Source: Hwangdonia seohaensis
Lineage (GTDB): Bacteria > Bacteroidota > Bacteroidia > Flavobacteriales > Flavobacteriaceae
DNA length: 64,000 bases
NCBI RefSeq assembly: GCF_031932625.1
Contig: NZ_JAVSCK010000002.1
Span: 496,001-560,000 of the forward strand
Reading direction: 5' to 3'
The notes under the pieces are model-generated. The model saw only the letters and a list, made by a program, of their open reading frames with translations. It was not told the origin of the DNA and did not search any database. Each line of letters opens with the position of its first letter. The stretch's first letter is position 1. A program made the translations under genes and the position numbers. Of the stretch, positions 53,003-61,303 are shown piece after piece.

Positions 53003-53326
53003 ATGTTTGGAGATATGATGAATATGATGGGGAAACTTAAAGAAACCCAGAAAAAAGTTGAAGAAACAAAAAAGCGCTTGGATACGGTTTTAATAGACGA
53101 AAAAAGCAGCGACGGATTGTTGAGCATAACTTTAACGGCAAGCCGAACCATTAAGTCTGTTGACATTGCTGATGAACTACTTGCAGACAAAGAACAACTT
53201 GAAGATTACCTGGTTTTAACCTTAAATAAAGCTATTGAAAAAGCCACCAATGTTAATGAAGCGGAATTGGCTGCCGTTGCCAAGGAAGGTATGCCGAATA
53301 TTCCGGGGATGGATATGTTTAAGTAA
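53003..53326 (+). CDS. YbaB/EbfC family nucleoid-associated protein
   Basis: A 107-residue small DNA-binding protein. The N-terminal helix (GKLKETQKKVEETKKRLDTV) and the strand region GLLSITLTASRTIKSVDIAD are the YbaB pattern. It is a dimeric nucleoid-associated protein in other bacteria. The C-terminus carries an extension with GMPNIPGMDMFK, close to the Met-rich end seen in many members. Confidence 0.9.
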   Translation: MFGDMMNMMGKLKETQKKVEETKKRLDTVLIDEKSSDGLLSITLTASRTIKSVDIADELLADKEQLEDYLVLTLNKAIEKATNVNEAELAAVAKEGMPNIPGMDMFK

Positions 53327-53348
53327 AGTGTTGGTTTTTACAACACTT
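53326..53348. other. Hairpin between convergent genes
   Basis: AAGTGTTG, seven-base loop, CAACACTT just after the YbaB stop. There is no T-run after it, so terminator activity is uncertain. Confidence 0.35.
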
Positions 53349-53359
53349 CAATCTCAACC

Positions 53360-54424
53360 TTAAAAGCGCGTGTTTTTTCCTAAGATATTCTTAGAGTTTA
53401 AAATATATTTTCTAGACTTAGAATGATAAGCTTTAAGAACAAAATACAGTGTCCATTTATTATTGAGCAAGCTTTTTAGTACTTTATAATGTAATGCGCT
53501 AAACTCTTCGGCGTTAAAATGCTTTATGGGGTAAGCGCCAACAGCTTCACACTTTATTAAATTATGCTTAATTTCCTTAAAGTTTAGGTTGCCCTTAACC
53601 ATTTTTGTAATTGTAAAAAAAACAAATACATCCCTTCTAAAATTAAAATTGTTGATTATTGTTTTTTTGTGTTCGATTTCTTTTTCTTTTACTTCGTCAA
53701 TAAGTCTGCTAAAGTCATCAATTAAAGCTACAAAATAATCTATAATTCGTTTTTTTGCTTTATCGCTCCCACTTCTAACGGTTGATTCTGACGATTGAAA
53801 ATACCTATAAATCTTAACAGGGAAATAGGCTACTTTTTTAGCTTCTAAAAATAATTTGAGTGTAAACACCACATCGCCATCGTAATCAGTTCTATCAAAA
53901 GTTACTTGGTGCTTGTTTAAAAAATCTTTTTTGATAAAATACCACCAAATTTCAATTCTAAGATTTTTATTGTCACGTAGAAATTCGGTGCCTGTTACTA
54001 TTTTTGATAACTCTGAGTCCTCTAATGTGCTATCTAATGTGTTTACTTCTCTACTTCGGGTAATCAATGTATCAAACCCGACAAGATCCAATTGATTTGA
54101 AACAGCAAAATCAAGTACCGTGTTTAATGAATTATTAGCTACATAATCATCAGCATCAACAAAATAGATATATTCTCCTTTAGCTAATTTCAGCATTTTA
54201 TTTCTTGTAAACACAGCTCCCCTATTTTCTTGGGAATAGATAAAGATATTGCTATGGTTTTTCGAGAATGTTTCTGCTATTTGCAAGCTTTTATCTGTAG
54301 AGCCATCGTTAACAACAATAATTTCATAATCCCGAGTGCTTATACGTTGAGCCAACAAACTGCTAAGACATTTTTCAATGTAGCTTTCTACATTGTACAT
54401 GGGAATAAGAATACTTAACTTCAT
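53360..54424 (-). CDS. Glycosyltransferase family 2, paralogue A
   Basis: A GT-A enzyme of about 354 residues. Start: LSILIPMYNVESYIEKCLSS; nucleotide-sugar site EIIVVNDGSTDKSL; DxD-type motif YFVDADDY. The catalytic domain is followed by a region EIWWYFIKKDFLNK, FDRTDYDGDVVFTLKLFLEA that is shared with the enzymes at 55669 and 61304. ATG 54424 is preferred over the TTG at 54436. Acceptor unknown; part of the second glycan locus. Confidence 0.9.
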   Translation of the reverse strand: MKLSILIPMYNVESYIEKCLSSLLAQRISTRDYEIIVVNDGSTDKSLQIAETFSKNHSNIFIYSQENRGAVFTRNKMLKLAKGEYIYFVDADDYVANNSLNTVLDFAVSNQLDLVGFDTLITRSREVNTLDSTLEDSELSKIVTGTEFLRDNKNLRIEIWWYFIKKDFLNKHQVTFDRTDYDGDVVFTLKLFLEAKKVAYFPVKIYRYFQSSESTVRSGSDKAKKRIIDYFVALIDDFSRLIDEVKEKEIEHKKTIINNFNFRRDVFVFFTITKMVKGNLNFKEIKHNLIKCEAVGAYPIKHFNAEEFSALHYKVLKSLLNNKWTLYFVLKAYHSKSRKYILNSKNILGKNTRF

Positions 54425-54518
54425 ATTTCTAAACAAGGCGATTTGGCTTTTTATGATTTCCCGTAGATACTACAAACATAGTTATTACTAATTAAAATAA
54501 AATATAAAATTTATCTGC

Positions 54519-54614
54519 CTAAAACTGTTTCGCGTAAAACATTTCTTTGGGTACTGATTTAATATTTTTCTGTGCTAACCAAACCCCATAAGGCCTGTTT
54601 AAAACCCACTGCAT
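54519..54614 (-). pseudogene. Possible short remnant of a protein gene
   Basis: A 31-residue frame in a non-coding gap reads MQWVLNRPYGVWLAQKN then IKSVPKEMFYAKQF and stop. The high content of Trp, Tyr and Pro in otherwise AT-rich DNA suggests it was once coding, possibly the end of a gene. The family is unknown. Confidence 0.2.
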
Positions 54615-54713
54615 CCTTATTGAGCCAGCATTTATTTTTCAAACTACTTATAAATTATAGCAGAACCGTTTTGGGTGAATGCTTTTATATTTGAATATAT
54701 ATAATTGTATTTT

Positions 54714-55613
54714 TTAATCACCCACTTTTCTGGAGTTTAAAATAGCAAGTTTTAAATCATCTGAAAAAGGAACATCAAATTTTCTTGCAAATAATTTATT
54801 TGAATTCTTTATTTTCTCAAAATCACTTAGGTCCAAAAGTGCAGGTGATGGATTGTACTTACCTATTCTTTCAGGACTCCAATCAATATACCTTAAATTA
54901 TCGTTAATTACATTTTTAGCATACGCCGAATTCATTATTACTGTTTGAAAATAGATTTCATCCGAGGCTAAAGTATATTTCATTCTTTTTAATAAATACG
55001 GATTTTCTTTGGTATAACCAATTACATATTGAAGTGTGTCTCTAGATAGGCTCCACCAACTTGAGCCGCCATAATATTTTTTAATTTTACTTGGAAAAGA
55101 CCTTTTTATTGAAAGTTTTTTTTGAATTTTGACTAAAAACAAGATCTCTTTCTTAAACTTATGTGCAAAAGAAATATCAAAAAAATAATAATACAAAAAC
55201 CTATCAAAACCTCCATTTTCGTTTTTCCATTTTTCCCTTGGCAATTCAAAGTTTTCTAAATAATCATGTTTTATAGGGTTATCAAATAATTTTTTAAATT
55301 CAGTAATACTTTTAACAGGATAATCTTGTCCGCTTATTAAATGAAAATAAACATTTTCTTTAGTCTTAATAGCTTCTTCAGCTAATAACAAATAACAATT
55401 TAATTGATTCGTGCCTCCCCAATTTACAGTGTATTTGCGGGATAATAATTTTAAATTACCAGCCGCATTTAATTTTCTAACAAAACTTTTAGGTAATTTT
55501 GTTTTCTTGTCGATATGCAAGTATATTTCAAAAACGTCATCATTAAAGAAATTTATTATCTCGAGTAAGTGATCAAAATTTTTATAGGCAGCGATTAAAA
55601 TGGCTTGCTTCAT
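54714..55613 (-). CDS. Core-2/I-branching-type (GT14) glycosyltransferase
   Basis: A 299-residue protein. IYLHIDKKTKLP and VNWGGTNQLNCYLLLAEEAI followed by YFHLISGQDYPVKSI fit the GT14 (beta-1,6-GlcNAc or xylosyl transferase) pattern; SSWWSLSRDTLQYVI and TLASDEIYFQTVIMNS complete the active-site regions. This family is frequent in bacterial capsule loci. It sits between two GT2 paralogues. Confidence 0.88.
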   Translation of the reverse strand: MKQAILIAAYKNFDHLLEIINFFNDDVFEIYLHIDKKTKLPKSFVRKLNAAGNLKLLSRKYTVNWGGTNQLNCYLLLAEEAIKTKENVYFHLISGQDYPVKSITEFKKLFDNPIKHDYLENFELPREKWKNENGGFDRFLYYYFFDISFAHKFKKEILFLVKIQKKLSIKRSFPSKIKKYYGGSSWWSLSRDTLQYVIGYTKENPYLLKRMKYTLASDEIYFQTVIMNSAYAKNVINDNLRYIDWSPERIGKYNPSPALLDLSDFEKIKNSNKLFARKFDVPFSDDLKLAILNSRKVGD

Positions 55614-55668
55614 TTTCGAACTCGTTTTTAACTAAAATTATTAACAATTAATTGAATGATTAACCACA

Positions 55669-56700
55669 TTAATAAAGCTTTATCAATTTTAGCTTATGCA
55701 TTGCTCTCAATGGGTACAAAAATAAATAGAACAGATACTTATGGTTAAATACAAAAGCTGTTATTTTGATTTTTCGATGATTGTATACGTCGCCTATAAA
55801 GTTTGTTAAAGGATAAACGTTTATTTTCTCTAAATCTCTTAGGATTTCATGAATTTTTGGTATTGAAATTTTTAGCCTAATTAGTTTAAAGAACATAAAA
55901 TAAATACTAACAGTGCTTTTAAATTTTATATTTTTAATAATCGCATCAGCATCTTTTATTTCCTTTTTTGCAATTTCGTTTATAAGTGTATCAAAACGGT
56001 AAGCTAAACTAACATAATCTGCAACAACTTTTTTTATGTGTGTTTGGTCCTCGTTGTTCATTATGGAATTAGGAGATTTAACATATCGATGAATTGCTAT
56101 TGGTAAAAACATGGTACGGTTTGCTTCTAAAAAAATTTTAATGGTAAAAATGGCATCTTCCATAAATTTACCTTCTTCAAATTTTAGATTTGTTTTTAAT
56201 AAAAACTCACGCTTTAATATGTACCACCATGCCTCTAATCGGTTGTTTTTATTTTTTGCCAAAAATTCATTTCCGGTAATTACCTCAATATTCCCAATAG
56301 GTTTCAGCTGGTATGAAAACAAATCCACCTTATCAGTAGGGAGGGTTGAAAACCCAATTATATCTAAGTCGATTTTTAGTAGATATTCTAAAAGTATTTC
56401 CAAGGTGTTAAACGCTATGTAATCATCGGCATCAATAAAATAGATGTAATCGCCTTTTGCGAGGTGCATGCCAATATTTCGAGTAGCTCCCAGGCCTTTG
56501 TTTTTTTGGCAATGGACAGAAATGTTACCGTGTTTATTTTTGAATTGTTCTGCTATAGCAATGCCATTGTCAGTAGACCCATCATTTATAAGTATTATTT
56601 CATAATCAGATTTGGGTAGGTTTTGATTTGTTAAACTAGTCAAACATCGTTCTAAATGGTCTTCCGCATTATAAAAAGGAACAACAATACTTAATTTCAT
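55669..56700 (-). CDS. Glycosyltransferase family 2, paralogue B
   Basis: A 343-residue GT2 enzyme: LSIVVPFYNAEDHLERCLTS at the start, EIILINDGSTDNGI, YFIDADDYIAF, then the paralogous segment EAWWYILKREFLLKTN and EGKFMEDAIFTIKIFLEAN, closely matching 61304 and 53360. The enzyme is probably part of chain assembly of the second glycan locus. Start is ATG 56700. The conserved Trp-Trp and Glu-Asp-Ala sit in the family acceptor-side region. Confidence 0.9.
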   Translation of the reverse strand: MKLSIVVPFYNAEDHLERCLTSLTNQNLPKSDYEIILINDGSTDNGIAIAEQFKNKHGNISVHCQKNKGLGATRNIGMHLAKGDYIYFIDADDYIAFNTLEILLEYLLKIDLDIIGFSTLPTDKVDLFSYQLKPIGNIEVITGNEFLAKNKNNRLEAWWYILKREFLLKTNLKFEEGKFMEDAIFTIKIFLEANRTMFLPIAIHRYVKSPNSIMNNEDQTHIKKVVADYVSLAYRFDTLINEIAKKEIKDADAIIKNIKFKSTVSIYFMFFKLIRLKISIPKIHEILRDLEKINVYPLTNFIGDVYNHRKIKITAFVFNHKYLFYLFLYPLRAMHKLKLIKLY

Positions 56701-56832
56701 ATGAGAGATTAGAATTAAGCTGTCAATTTAATAAGAAAAAAAAAATATACCATTAGTAATAGACAAACAGCATATATATACTTTAAATTTGTTATTATTA
56801 CATGTAATAAAAAAAATGACCAATATATTTAA

Positions 56833-57528
56833 ATGAAGTTTTTTTATAAGCACCTTAACTTAGTCCGTTATAACCTTTCAAAAAAAACAGGGCGATTTAT
56901 TTTTATTTCACCAATACTGTTAACTGGAATTATTGGTTTATTGATGATTACCAAGGCTACAAGAGGATTTGGCTTTTGGTTGCTTGAAGAAAACGCGCCC
57001 GTAGAATTATTAACATTTGCTTTTTTAATTACGGGCTCTTTTTTCGGAGTTTGGTTCAGCATTCGTTTTAAAATAATTTTAGGTCGTTTTAATTTTATAT
57101 TCTATCTATTCTTTGCTATGGGTTTGTTTTTAGTTGCCATGGAGGAAATAGCTTGGGGCCAATGGTTTTTTAATTTTGACACTCCAAAAGATTGGGCAAA
57201 TATTAACATACAGAAAGAAACCACTCTGCATAATATTGAGGGCTTACATGGATACAACGAAAACTTGAGGCTTATTTTTGGTTTAGCTGGTTTAATGGGA
57301 ATGTTTTTAGGTCGTTTTAAACTATTTAAAAACATTAGTGTTCCTAAGGTTTTGTTTTTTTGGTTTTTTATAATTTTTTTACATTCGTTGTTAGATGTTT
57401 TAACCCAAATGGATGACAACAAGCAAGTAATGCAACGAATTTCTGAGCTAGTTGAAATGTTTATTGGTGTAAGTGCTTTTTTATATCTATACTTAAACTA
57501 CAGACGTATAAAAATGGATGCAAATTAA
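56833..57528 (+). CDS. Unrecognised polytopic membrane protein, EExAWGQ family, copy 1
   Basis: A 231-residue protein with about 6 membrane segments. Conserved in all three tandem copies: EENAPVELLTF (E58), AMEEIAWGQWFF (E104, E105, W108, Q110), NINIQKETTLHNIEGLHGYN (H133), FFIIFLHSLLDVL (H184, D188) and SELVEMFIGVSAFLYL (E205, E208). The spread of conserved Glu, His and Asp at membrane edges would suit a metal or acid-base site, as in membrane hydrolases such as CREST-type enzymes; this is inference only. The three genes lie 38 and 34 bases apart and are probably one transcript. No database name comes to mind. Confidence 0.6.
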   Translation: MKFFYKHLNLVRYNLSKKTGRFIFISPILLTGIIGLLMITKATRGFGFWLLEENAPVELLTFAFLITGSFFGVWFSIRFKIILGRFNFIFYLFFAMGLFLVAMEEIAWGQWFFNFDTPKDWANINIQKETTLHNIEGLHGYNENLRLIFGLAGLMGMFLGRFKLFKNISVPKVLFFWFFIIFLHSLLDVLTQMDDNKQVMQRISELVEMFIGVSAFLYLYLNYRRIKMDAN

Positions 57529-57566
57529 AACATCAATAAACTATTTATAATGAATAAATTTTTAAA

Positions 57567-58253
57567 ATGCTGATATCTAAAGACATTGCTCCTATTAATA
57601 AAAAGACAGCAACATTAATTGTTTTCACCCCAATAGTAGCCACTCTTTTTATTGTGTTAACCCTGGCAGTACCTCCATTCAGAACGTTTGGATTCTCTTT
57701 ATTAAAGGAAAATAATGTTGTAGAGTTGTTAACATTCGCCACGTTTCTCATTGGCGGTATTTTCGGTTTAATTAATACCTTTAAGCATTCTAAGTATTTA
57801 GGAATAGGATTTTCTACCTTTTATGGCATATTTTCTTTTTTTTTAATTTTAATAGCAATGGAAGAAATTGCTTGGGGGCAATGGTTTTTTGGGTTTAAAA
57901 CTCCAGAAAATTGGATAGAAATTAATGCTCAAAAAGAAACAACTTTGCACAATCTAAAGGGTATGCAAGGTAATACTGAATTTCTTAGATTGGCTTTTGG
58001 AGTAGGCGGATTAATAGGAATATTACTAAACAAGTATTCAATTTTAAAAAAAATAAACGTGCATAGCATTCTTGCGATTTGGTTTATAATCATTACTTTA
58101 CATGCGATTGTAGATATTTATTCAGACTTTATAGAGCTCGATAAAACCTTGGATTTATTTTTAACACTTTCATCAGAGTTTATTGAATTGCTTATTGCGG
58201 GTAGCGCCTTTTTATACCTTTGGATTAACAAAAAACGAATACTACAAAATTAA
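57567..58253 (+). CDS. Unrecognised polytopic membrane protein, EExAWGQ family, copy 2
   Basis: A 228-residue paralogue of the neighbours, with KENNVVELLTFATFLIGG, AMEEIAWGQWFFGFKTPENW, EINAQKETTLHNLKGMQG, IITLHAIVDIY (His and Asp kept) and SSEFIELLIAGSAFLYLW. The core motifs are identical to copy 1, while the N-terminal 50 residues are much less alike. Start ATG 57567; no earlier in-frame ATG is usable. Confidence 0.6.
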   Translation: MLISKDIAPINKKTATLIVFTPIVATLFIVLTLAVPPFRTFGFSLLKENNVVELLTFATFLIGGIFGLINTFKHSKYLGIGFSTFYGIFSFFLILIAMEEIAWGQWFFGFKTPENWIEINAQKETTLHNLKGMQGNTEFLRLAFGVGGLIGILLNKYSILKKINVHSILAIWFIIITLHAIVDIYSDFIELDKTLDLFLTLSSEFIELLIAGSAFLYLWINKKRILQN

Positions 58254-58287
58254 TTAGCCCGATAACATTTCGGTAAAAGTACTATTT

Positions 58288-59007
58288 ATGCCAATTAAAA
58301 AAATTTCACAGGGTTTAATCAATAATTATAATGTTTCTAAAAAAGCGGCCGTGTTTATTATTTTTCTCCCCATGGCACTAATTATTTGTTATAATATTTT
58401 ACTCGCAGTTCCTTCGTGTAGAAGTTTTGCTTTTTGGTTACAGGATGAAAACAAACCAATTGAAACTTTTACATTTCTGTTTTTTTTATTTGGTGGCATA
58501 TTGGGTATATATTTAGCTATTAAAATGTCAAAATACACTGAAAAATTAATGGTTCTTTTTTATGTATTCTTCTCTATTTGCTTAATTTTAATAGCTATGG
58601 AAGAAATTGCCTGGGGGCAATGGTTTTTATTTTTTGACACACCAGAATATTGGAAAAAAATGAATACACAGGGTGAAACCACCATTCATAACTTAAAAGG
58701 TTTTCATGGACATAATGAAATCCTTCGATTACTTTTTGGCTTTGGTGGAATACTTGGTATTGCTTTAGGCAAGTATGCTATGTTTAAAAAAATTGGGGTC
58801 CATATAATTTTGTTACCTTGGTTTATAATAATCATTTTTCATTCCATTGCAGATATATTTACCAACTCCGAAAATATCAGTAATAGCATTTATAGAGGGC
58901 TGCAAGCCAATTCTGAACTTATAGAATTACTGATCAGCATAAGTGCTTTTCTATACTTGTGGTTAAACTCAAAAATGTTGAAAAAGTATTATACCGTAAA
59001 TACTTAA
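58288..59007 (+). CDS. Unrecognised polytopic membrane protein, EExAWGQ family, copy 3
   Basis: A 239-residue paralogue: DENKPIETFTFLFFLFGG, AMEEIAWGQWFLFFDTPEYW, TQGETTIHNLKGFHGHNE, IIIFHSIADIF and NSELIELLISISAFLYLW. The Lys of the QKETT segment in copies 1 and 2 is Gly here. The stop overlaps by 4 bases the stop of the convergent gene at 59004. It is the last of the triplet. Confidence 0.6.
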   Translation: MPIKKISQGLINNYNVSKKAAVFIIFLPMALIICYNILLAVPSCRSFAFWLQDENKPIETFTFLFFLFGGILGIYLAIKMSKYTEKLMVLFYVFFSICLILIAMEEIAWGQWFLFFDTPEYWKKMNTQGETTIHNLKGFHGHNEILRLLFGFGGILGIALGKYAMFKKIGVHIILLPWFIIIIFHSIADIFTNSENISNSIYRGLQANSELIELLISISAFLYLWLNSKMLKKYYTVNT

Positions 59008-59660
59008 CTTAGTTCGTATTTTAAGTTAAAAATATACCACAATAATATACTCAAAACAATCATTTCTCCACCATCTTCAATAACCGCAAGTTTGTTTTCT
59101 CCAAAAGGTAACGCAATGTGAAGCACATCTATAAAAACACCAAAAAAGGCCAACGCAAAAACCAAAACAGCAAGATTCTTTATCACTATCTTTTCTTCAA
59201 TTTTCCCTTTTATATAAGTGAATAAGAATAAAATTAGAAATGCAAAACCAACTAAAAAAGAAACTAATATTTCACCAAAATCCACAGAGCGTAAATTAAA
59301 CCTTGGTTGAATGTTAAAATAATTTGCTAAATATTCACCAACATTTTCATGGATGCTTAACGAATCATCTAGTAATAAATATAAAAAAAATGCGGACCAT
59401 ATTAGATAAGTCAGTTTTTGTTTGTCTACAAATACAAAAAACAATAGTAAAAAGCTCCAATATTCTTTTAGGTATTGGAATATTTCTGAATAACCAAAAT
59501 CTTTTTCTAACGAAAAATAAGAATTTCCATCAATCATTCCATAAACATAAAATGTATGTAATGCAATAAATATTAAATCGGTTGAAATTAATATTAAAAG
59601 CAAACCTTTTCTTTTGCTAAAAAAAGTTTTTGTATTGTTGAAAATCTGATTCAAATTCAT
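59004..59660 (-). CDS. Polytopic membrane protein, possibly distant relative of the EExAWGQ triplet
   Basis: About 218 residues, with about six membrane segments. Candidate counterpart motifs: SLEKDFGYSEIFQYL, LLLDDSLSIHENVGEYLA, FFGVFIDVLHIAL and AVIEDGGEMIVLSILLWYIF. The order (acidic segment, acidic pair then His, Asp/His, acidic pair) parallels the triplet but the sequence similarity is too low to be sure. ATG 59660 is preferred to the TTG at 59672. It follows the HAD gene by 1 base. Confidence 0.5.
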   Translation of the reverse strand: MNLNQIFNNTKTFFSKRKGLLLILISTDLIFIALHTFYVYGMIDGNSYFSLEKDFGYSEIFQYLKEYWSFLLLFFVFVDKQKLTYLIWSAFFLYLLLDDSLSIHENVGEYLANYFNIQPRFNLRSVDFGEILVSFLVGFAFLILFLFTYIKGKIEEKIVIKNLAVLVFALAFFGVFIDVLHIALPFGENKLAVIEDGGEMIVLSILLWYIFNLKYELS

Positions 59661-59661
59661 A

Positions 59662-60333
59662 TTAAAAAACAATTTCGATTAGCTCTGAAAACTTTGAAAT
59701 ATTATGATGTGCCAAAAACTGTTTATTAATATTCGATGTGTTTTGGGTATGAATATTCTGTCCGTTATCTTTTAAGCATATGGTTGTCCAACCTAATTTG
59801 TTTGGAGTTATAAAATCTTTTTTAATATTGTCTCCAATGTAATAATACTTAGCGTTTCCGAATAATTTTTCAAAATGTTTATAATTATTGATATTTGGTT
59901 TTTCGCTACCAAATTCTTCTGATATTAACATTTCAGAAATCCAAGTATCCAGTTTTAATGCTTCTATTTTGCTTCGTTGCTGGACACTTCTACCATCTGT
60001 AATAAGCCCTATGTTTACTCCCCGTTTCTTTAATTCGTTAAGCACTTCAACTTTATCTTTCGTTAATTTTAATTTTGGTTTGTGATTTCTATAAACATCA
60101 AGTAATTCCGATACACTTAAGGGCACATTATACTTTTTAATTACGGATTCAAATACATTATCATTGTTATAAAAATAGGTTAGCATTTGATTGTAAATCG
60201 TATTAGGTAATACGGAAATGGCTTTGCTGATTATTAATGAAATTTCATTATATGCTGATTTTAAATAATCAATTTCATTGTACAAAGTATCGTCTAAATC
60301 AAAAACAACTACCTTTTTAGTCTTCAAAATCAC
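59662..60333 (-). CDS. HAD-superfamily hydrolase
   Basis: A 223-residue HAD enzyme. Motif I is VVVFDLDDTLYNE, motif II GLITDGRSVQQRSKIEAL, motif III KPNINNYKHFEKLF and the final Asp motif YYIGDNIKKDFITPNKLGW. The predicted role is dephosphorylation, for example of a sugar phosphate or an ATP-grasp product. The start appears to be GTG at 60333, inside the end of the upstream ATP-grasp gene (17-base overlap), so the two are co-translated. Confidence 0.88.
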   Translation of the reverse strand: MILKTKKVVVFDLDDTLYNEIDYLKSAYNEISLIISKAISVLPNTIYNQMLTYFYNNDNVFESVIKKYNVPLSVSELLDVYRNHKPKLKLTKDKVEVLNELKKRGVNIGLITDGRSVQQRSKIEALKLDTWISEMLISEEFGSEKPNINNYKHFEKLFGNAKYYYIGDNIKKDFITPNKLGWTTICLKDNGQNIHTQNTSNINKQFLAHHNISKFSELIEIVF

Positions 60334-61285
60334 GTATTAAAATTTCATCATCGTAGCGCAACATTAACAAATTGTTTTCCCAGTCATCAAAATACACTAT
60401 GCTTTGTCCCAAGATATATTCTTGAATTATCCATTTCGGATAATTTCCACCGGCCAAATAGGATAGCGGAAAACCTCCGCCAAATCTCGGATTTATTTCT
60501 ATGCCCTTAATAGCTTTGGTTTCTTTGTGCATAAACAACTGTAAGGTTACACAGCCTCTTGCTCCATCTAAATAGGCGAATTTTTCATCAATAAGGGTTT
60601 TTACTTCATTGTTTTTAGTTAGTCCTTTGCTCACTTCTCCTCCTCTTACTTCTATGCGTTTGCGCGGAATGGCGCATTTTAGTTCGTTGGATTTATTGTA
60701 ATATAAATCGCAGGTATATTCATCGTATAGATCATGATTCAAATACTCAAAAAATTGAAGCTTTTCATTCTGTAAAAGATAATCTGAAATCTGGTGCTTA
60801 TCAGTGATAATATGTGTGCTAACGCTATTGCTGCCCACCAGTGGTTTTATAAATAAAGGGAGTTTATAGTTTTGCTTTGAATAAATCTCGGGAACACTTA
60901 CATTTAGCTTGTTAAACAACTTGTGTGTGCTCAACTTATTGTTACATGTTTTAATAAAATTTTCGCTTGATAAAACTAGCTGTACGTTAATGTCTGAAAA
61001 CTTTTTGCGGTTTTCGGACAACCCCAATAATTCAGTATCAAGCGTAGGAATGATTAAGGAAATTTTGTTTTGTTTGCAAATTTCCAATAGCGCATCTATA
61101 TATCCACTATTGTTTATTTTATAAACTTCAAATGCTTTATGGGCCACTTGTGCTGCCGGTGAAAGTTTGGGGAATGCATCGGCAACATAAACCTTGCCTT
61201 CACTGTTAATCGCCTTTAACTCTTTAATAAAAGCTTTTACCAAAGAAACCCTTCTGCCAGCAGATGTTATTAAAATATTACCCAT
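60317..61285 (-). CDS. ATP-grasp ligase
   Basis: A 322-residue ATP-grasp protein of the carbamoyl-phosphate-synthase-like type. NILITSAGRRVSLVKAF at the start is the Rossmann-like N-terminal domain; LFIKPLVGSNSVSTHII has the ATP Lys; IKGIEINPRFGGGFPLSYLA carries the metal ligands Glu-x-Asn-x-Arg. It activates a carboxylate as acyl phosphate for bonding to an amine. It is coupled to the HAD gene and lies downstream of a GT2 gene, so amino-acid or similar decoration of the glycan is an inference. Confidence 0.85.
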   Translation of the reverse strand: MGNILITSAGRRVSLVKAFIKELKAINSEGKVYVADAFPKLSPAAQVAHKAFEVYKINNSGYIDALLEICKQNKISLIIPTLDTELLGLSENRKKFSDINVQLVLSSENFIKTCNNKLSTHKLFNKLNVSVPEIYSKQNYKLPLFIKPLVGSNSVSTHIITDKHQISDYLLQNEKLQFFEYLNHDLYDEYTCDLYYNKSNELKCAIPRKRIEVRGGEVSKGLTKNNEVKTLIDEKFAYLDGARGCVTLQLFMHKETKAIKGIEINPRFGGGFPLSYLAGGNYPKWIIQEYILGQSIVYFDDWENNLLMLRYDDEILIRDFED

Positions 61286-61303
61286 GTATTATTTAGTGTT
61301 TTT

